The notes under the pieces were generated by a model, which made no database searches, was not told the origin of the DNA, and was given only the letters and a program-made list of their open reading frames with translations. Below, one piece after another: positions 61,946-64,000 of a stretch of 64,000 bases of DNA. Origin of the DNA: Edolisoma coerulescens. Taxonomy: Eukaryota; Chordata; Aves; Passeriformes; Campephagidae. Numbering within the stretch: position 1 is the stretch's first letter; each line of letters begins with the position of its first letter. The stretch lies in contig VWZW01005505.1 of NCBI GenBank assembly GCA_013397115.1, positions 1,883,880 through 1,947,879 of the forward strand, given 5' to 3'. The position numbers and the translations under genes were made by a program.

Positions 61946-64000
61946 ATTGCGAAAAGCAGCCTTTCCGTGTTCTATAGCAACAGCCACAGCCACAGCTTAA
62001 TGAATCTGAATAGAGAAAGGTTCAACTTCTTTCTCTGACTGAGGATTTTGCAGTCCTGGAGAATGCTTTAATTACTGAACTGTGCTGGGCATGGAAATTT
62101 TCCTATCATTATCCTGAAAGTGTGCCAGGGCATTTTTTTTCCATTTATAGACATAGGAAGTGGAAAACAGAACTATTTCACATAAAGAAGATAAAACATT
62201 TGACTAAACCCCATTTTATCACTAGGGTAAAAAGTACATAAGTTTTTATAGAATGTTTTACCTAAAAATATCAGCTGAGAGGAAAAAGAGGCCATATTGA
62301 TGCACGGGAAATTTATAACTTTATAGGGTGGGACAGGATATCTGTTTTAAAGCAACATAGCAGAAGTTATGGGAAAACAAATTAAAAAATTGAAATTAAA
62401 ATCAAAAGACTCAAACCTTACATTAAGTTTGTGAGAGCAAGCTGAGTTTTGTTTAAGACCTGAAAGCTTTCACCAGAGTGTTTCACCAAAGAGGGAAAGA
62501 AAACATGAAAACTTAGCAGTAAAAATAAGAGCTAGGAAACATAGAATGCCTACAGAAGAAGAAGAAAAAGTGAAATAATAATAATAAAGAAAAGCTGAAA
62601 GACCTTTCTCAGGAATGAAGGAAATAAATCAAAAATAATTAAGACCCTTGCTTGGGGCTAGATAGTATAAATCAAAAAAGCCTTAGGTTGAAAAGAAAAT
62701 TTAATTTAAAAAAACCCTTCCTTATGCCAAAGATTTATCATTTTTAATGCCCAGTGGGGCCAGAATAGTTCTTTTTTTCTTAACCCTAAAGAGATGCACT
62801 TCTGTTTTTGTTGATAAATCCAGATGACTTGTACGTTATTAAGTCTTCTGCAATTTTTTTATCTCATTTTCCTTTCATCTTTAAGAAAACAATTATTTGA
62901 ATATCTCAATATCTTGTGTTTGATTGCTTATTGTAAAAGATAATTAGACTTGAAAAAGTGACATTTGAAGTTGCTTTTTCCAAGATATTTTTAGTTCTCC
63001 ATCATGAATATCACCTCACTTTGCAACACTCTGTTTTAAATGCTTTTACATGTCAGAGTCTAGCAATCAGGCAGCACTACAGTACAATTCTGTAGTGGTT
63101 ACATACTCGATTTTTAATGTTACCACTCAGACTAAGTTGAGACCAAAACTCTCATTATTATCCTGGATGGAAATCTGATTTGATTGCATAAGGCAGAATT
63201 TCAGTCAAATCAATAGTACTGCCATGATAAGGGATGTGGCTGGGAAATACAACCCAAAAAAGACCCAAGACCATAAACAGAAATGTGTTTACTGAAATCT
63301 GTAATGTCCTGATATTTGAGCTTCAGATAATCATCTCTGGCTAACAAATCACAAATGAAAAAGCATCCCAAGGTGCAAAAGAGGAGCAAGGATAGAACAC
63401 TGTAAGACAGCAATAGCATGGGTGGGGGCAGAAATCAGGTCGTGGTCTTTCTGCTTTTATTTCTGTAAGCAATGCCATCACTGCAAGAAAACTGTGAAGG
63501 AAGTCAGCAAATAACAGCTATGGAATATGAAGGAGAAGACAGAACTATAGTACAAAGGAGAAGGCAGGCACAAAGGGAGAGGGGAGCCATCAGGTATATA
63601 CGTCTGAGATGAGAGGGGTCTGATTATCTGAGGCATGATCAGCCAGCTGAGAAAGGTAGGAGAGCTGAAGTCAGTGAGAGGGAACTTGATTGTTCTTTAT
63701 GATTAAGTACTTGAATTATAAGACTCTTCAGTGGGAGAAAACAATGATCAATTCAATATGTCTGGCTCAGAATAACTTCTGTGATCCCTGGCCACTAAGT
63801 CACATCACCCCCATTGTAAGGCAATTCCAGGGGCTGCTCATTAATTTCAGAACCCAGTGCAAAATGAACTTCTTGATTATAAAACTCTCCATGAGCTTGC
63901 TCCAGTCTCTCTCTACTTCCTCTGCACATCTAGCACTGGCTTTCTCTTTTTCCCTCCAGACAACATTGCTGGTGTGATTAAAAGCTCTTGTTTCTACTGT
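61946..64000. other. Unique AT-rich sequence, no gene seen
   Basis: No gene or transposon recognised. A short (AAT)n tract lies near 62575-62586. Open frames at 63210-63419 and 63690-63977 show no known motif. Confidence 0.5.

Noticed and set aside
1..64000. CRISPR arrays, operons, ribosome binding sites or phage genes
   Set aside because: The sequence is vertebrate-like with short random open frames and eukaryotic retroposons. No regularly spaced repeats or bacterial gene organisation exist here.

Overview
The window looks like vertebrate nuclear DNA with low GC and no protein-coding gene that I can support. The repeats point to a bird, most likely a passerine. They include CR1 retroposon 3' ends, two ERVL-type LTRs of kinds I know from birds, one ERVK-type solo LTR, and at about 23.8-23.9 kb a short retroposon with a tRNA-Ile-like head and a CR1-type tail. 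I recall that last architecture (TguSINE1) as specific to passerines. All family names are from memory of the families; no database was searched. The open reading frames are short, overlap on both strands and show no recognisable protein family. The window is best read as a gene desert or a very large intron.

Layout. 1-8.2 kb: AT-rich unique sequence with low-complexity tracts. 8.2-9.3 kb: old, decayed minus-strand CR1 sequence. 9.4 kb: a (TCTA/TCTG)n microsatellite. 9.5-10.5 kb: unique AT-rich sequence with homeodomain-like motifs and a splice-flanked 39-nt open segment. 12.8 kb: an imperfect palindrome resembling an old amniote repeat. 15.5 kb and 36.1 kb: two old L2/MIR-like tails. 16.5 kb: a CR1 scrap. 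17.5-18.0 kb: a 5'-truncated CR1. 18.36-18.95 kb: a solo ERVK-type LTR with a 6-bp target-site duplication. 23.8 kb: the tRNA-headed SINE. 27.5-28.1 kb: an ERVL-type LTR on the minus strand. 33.3-33.8 kb: a weak candidate pair of terminal exons. 34.6 kb: a pyrimidine microsatellite containing the only ambiguous base I noticed. 35.7-35.9 kb: a TATA-containing, promoter-like patch. 48.5 kb: a CR1 3' end. 51.1-51.5 kb: another old CR1. 52.1-52.6 kb: a plus-strand ERVL-type LTR. 61.6-62.0 kb: a patch with locally more CpG and a possible CR1 scrap.

How it works together: nothing here forms an operon or pathway. The insertions are independent and of different ages. The old CR1 and L2/MIR-like pieces are the most decayed. 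The avian CR1s and the SINE are intermediate. The ERVK LTR still has its target-site duplication and so looks comparatively young. I found no convincing new biological system. The items most worth checking are the passerine-type SINE, the phase-compatible exon candidates, and several unique blocks that could be conserved non-coding elements.
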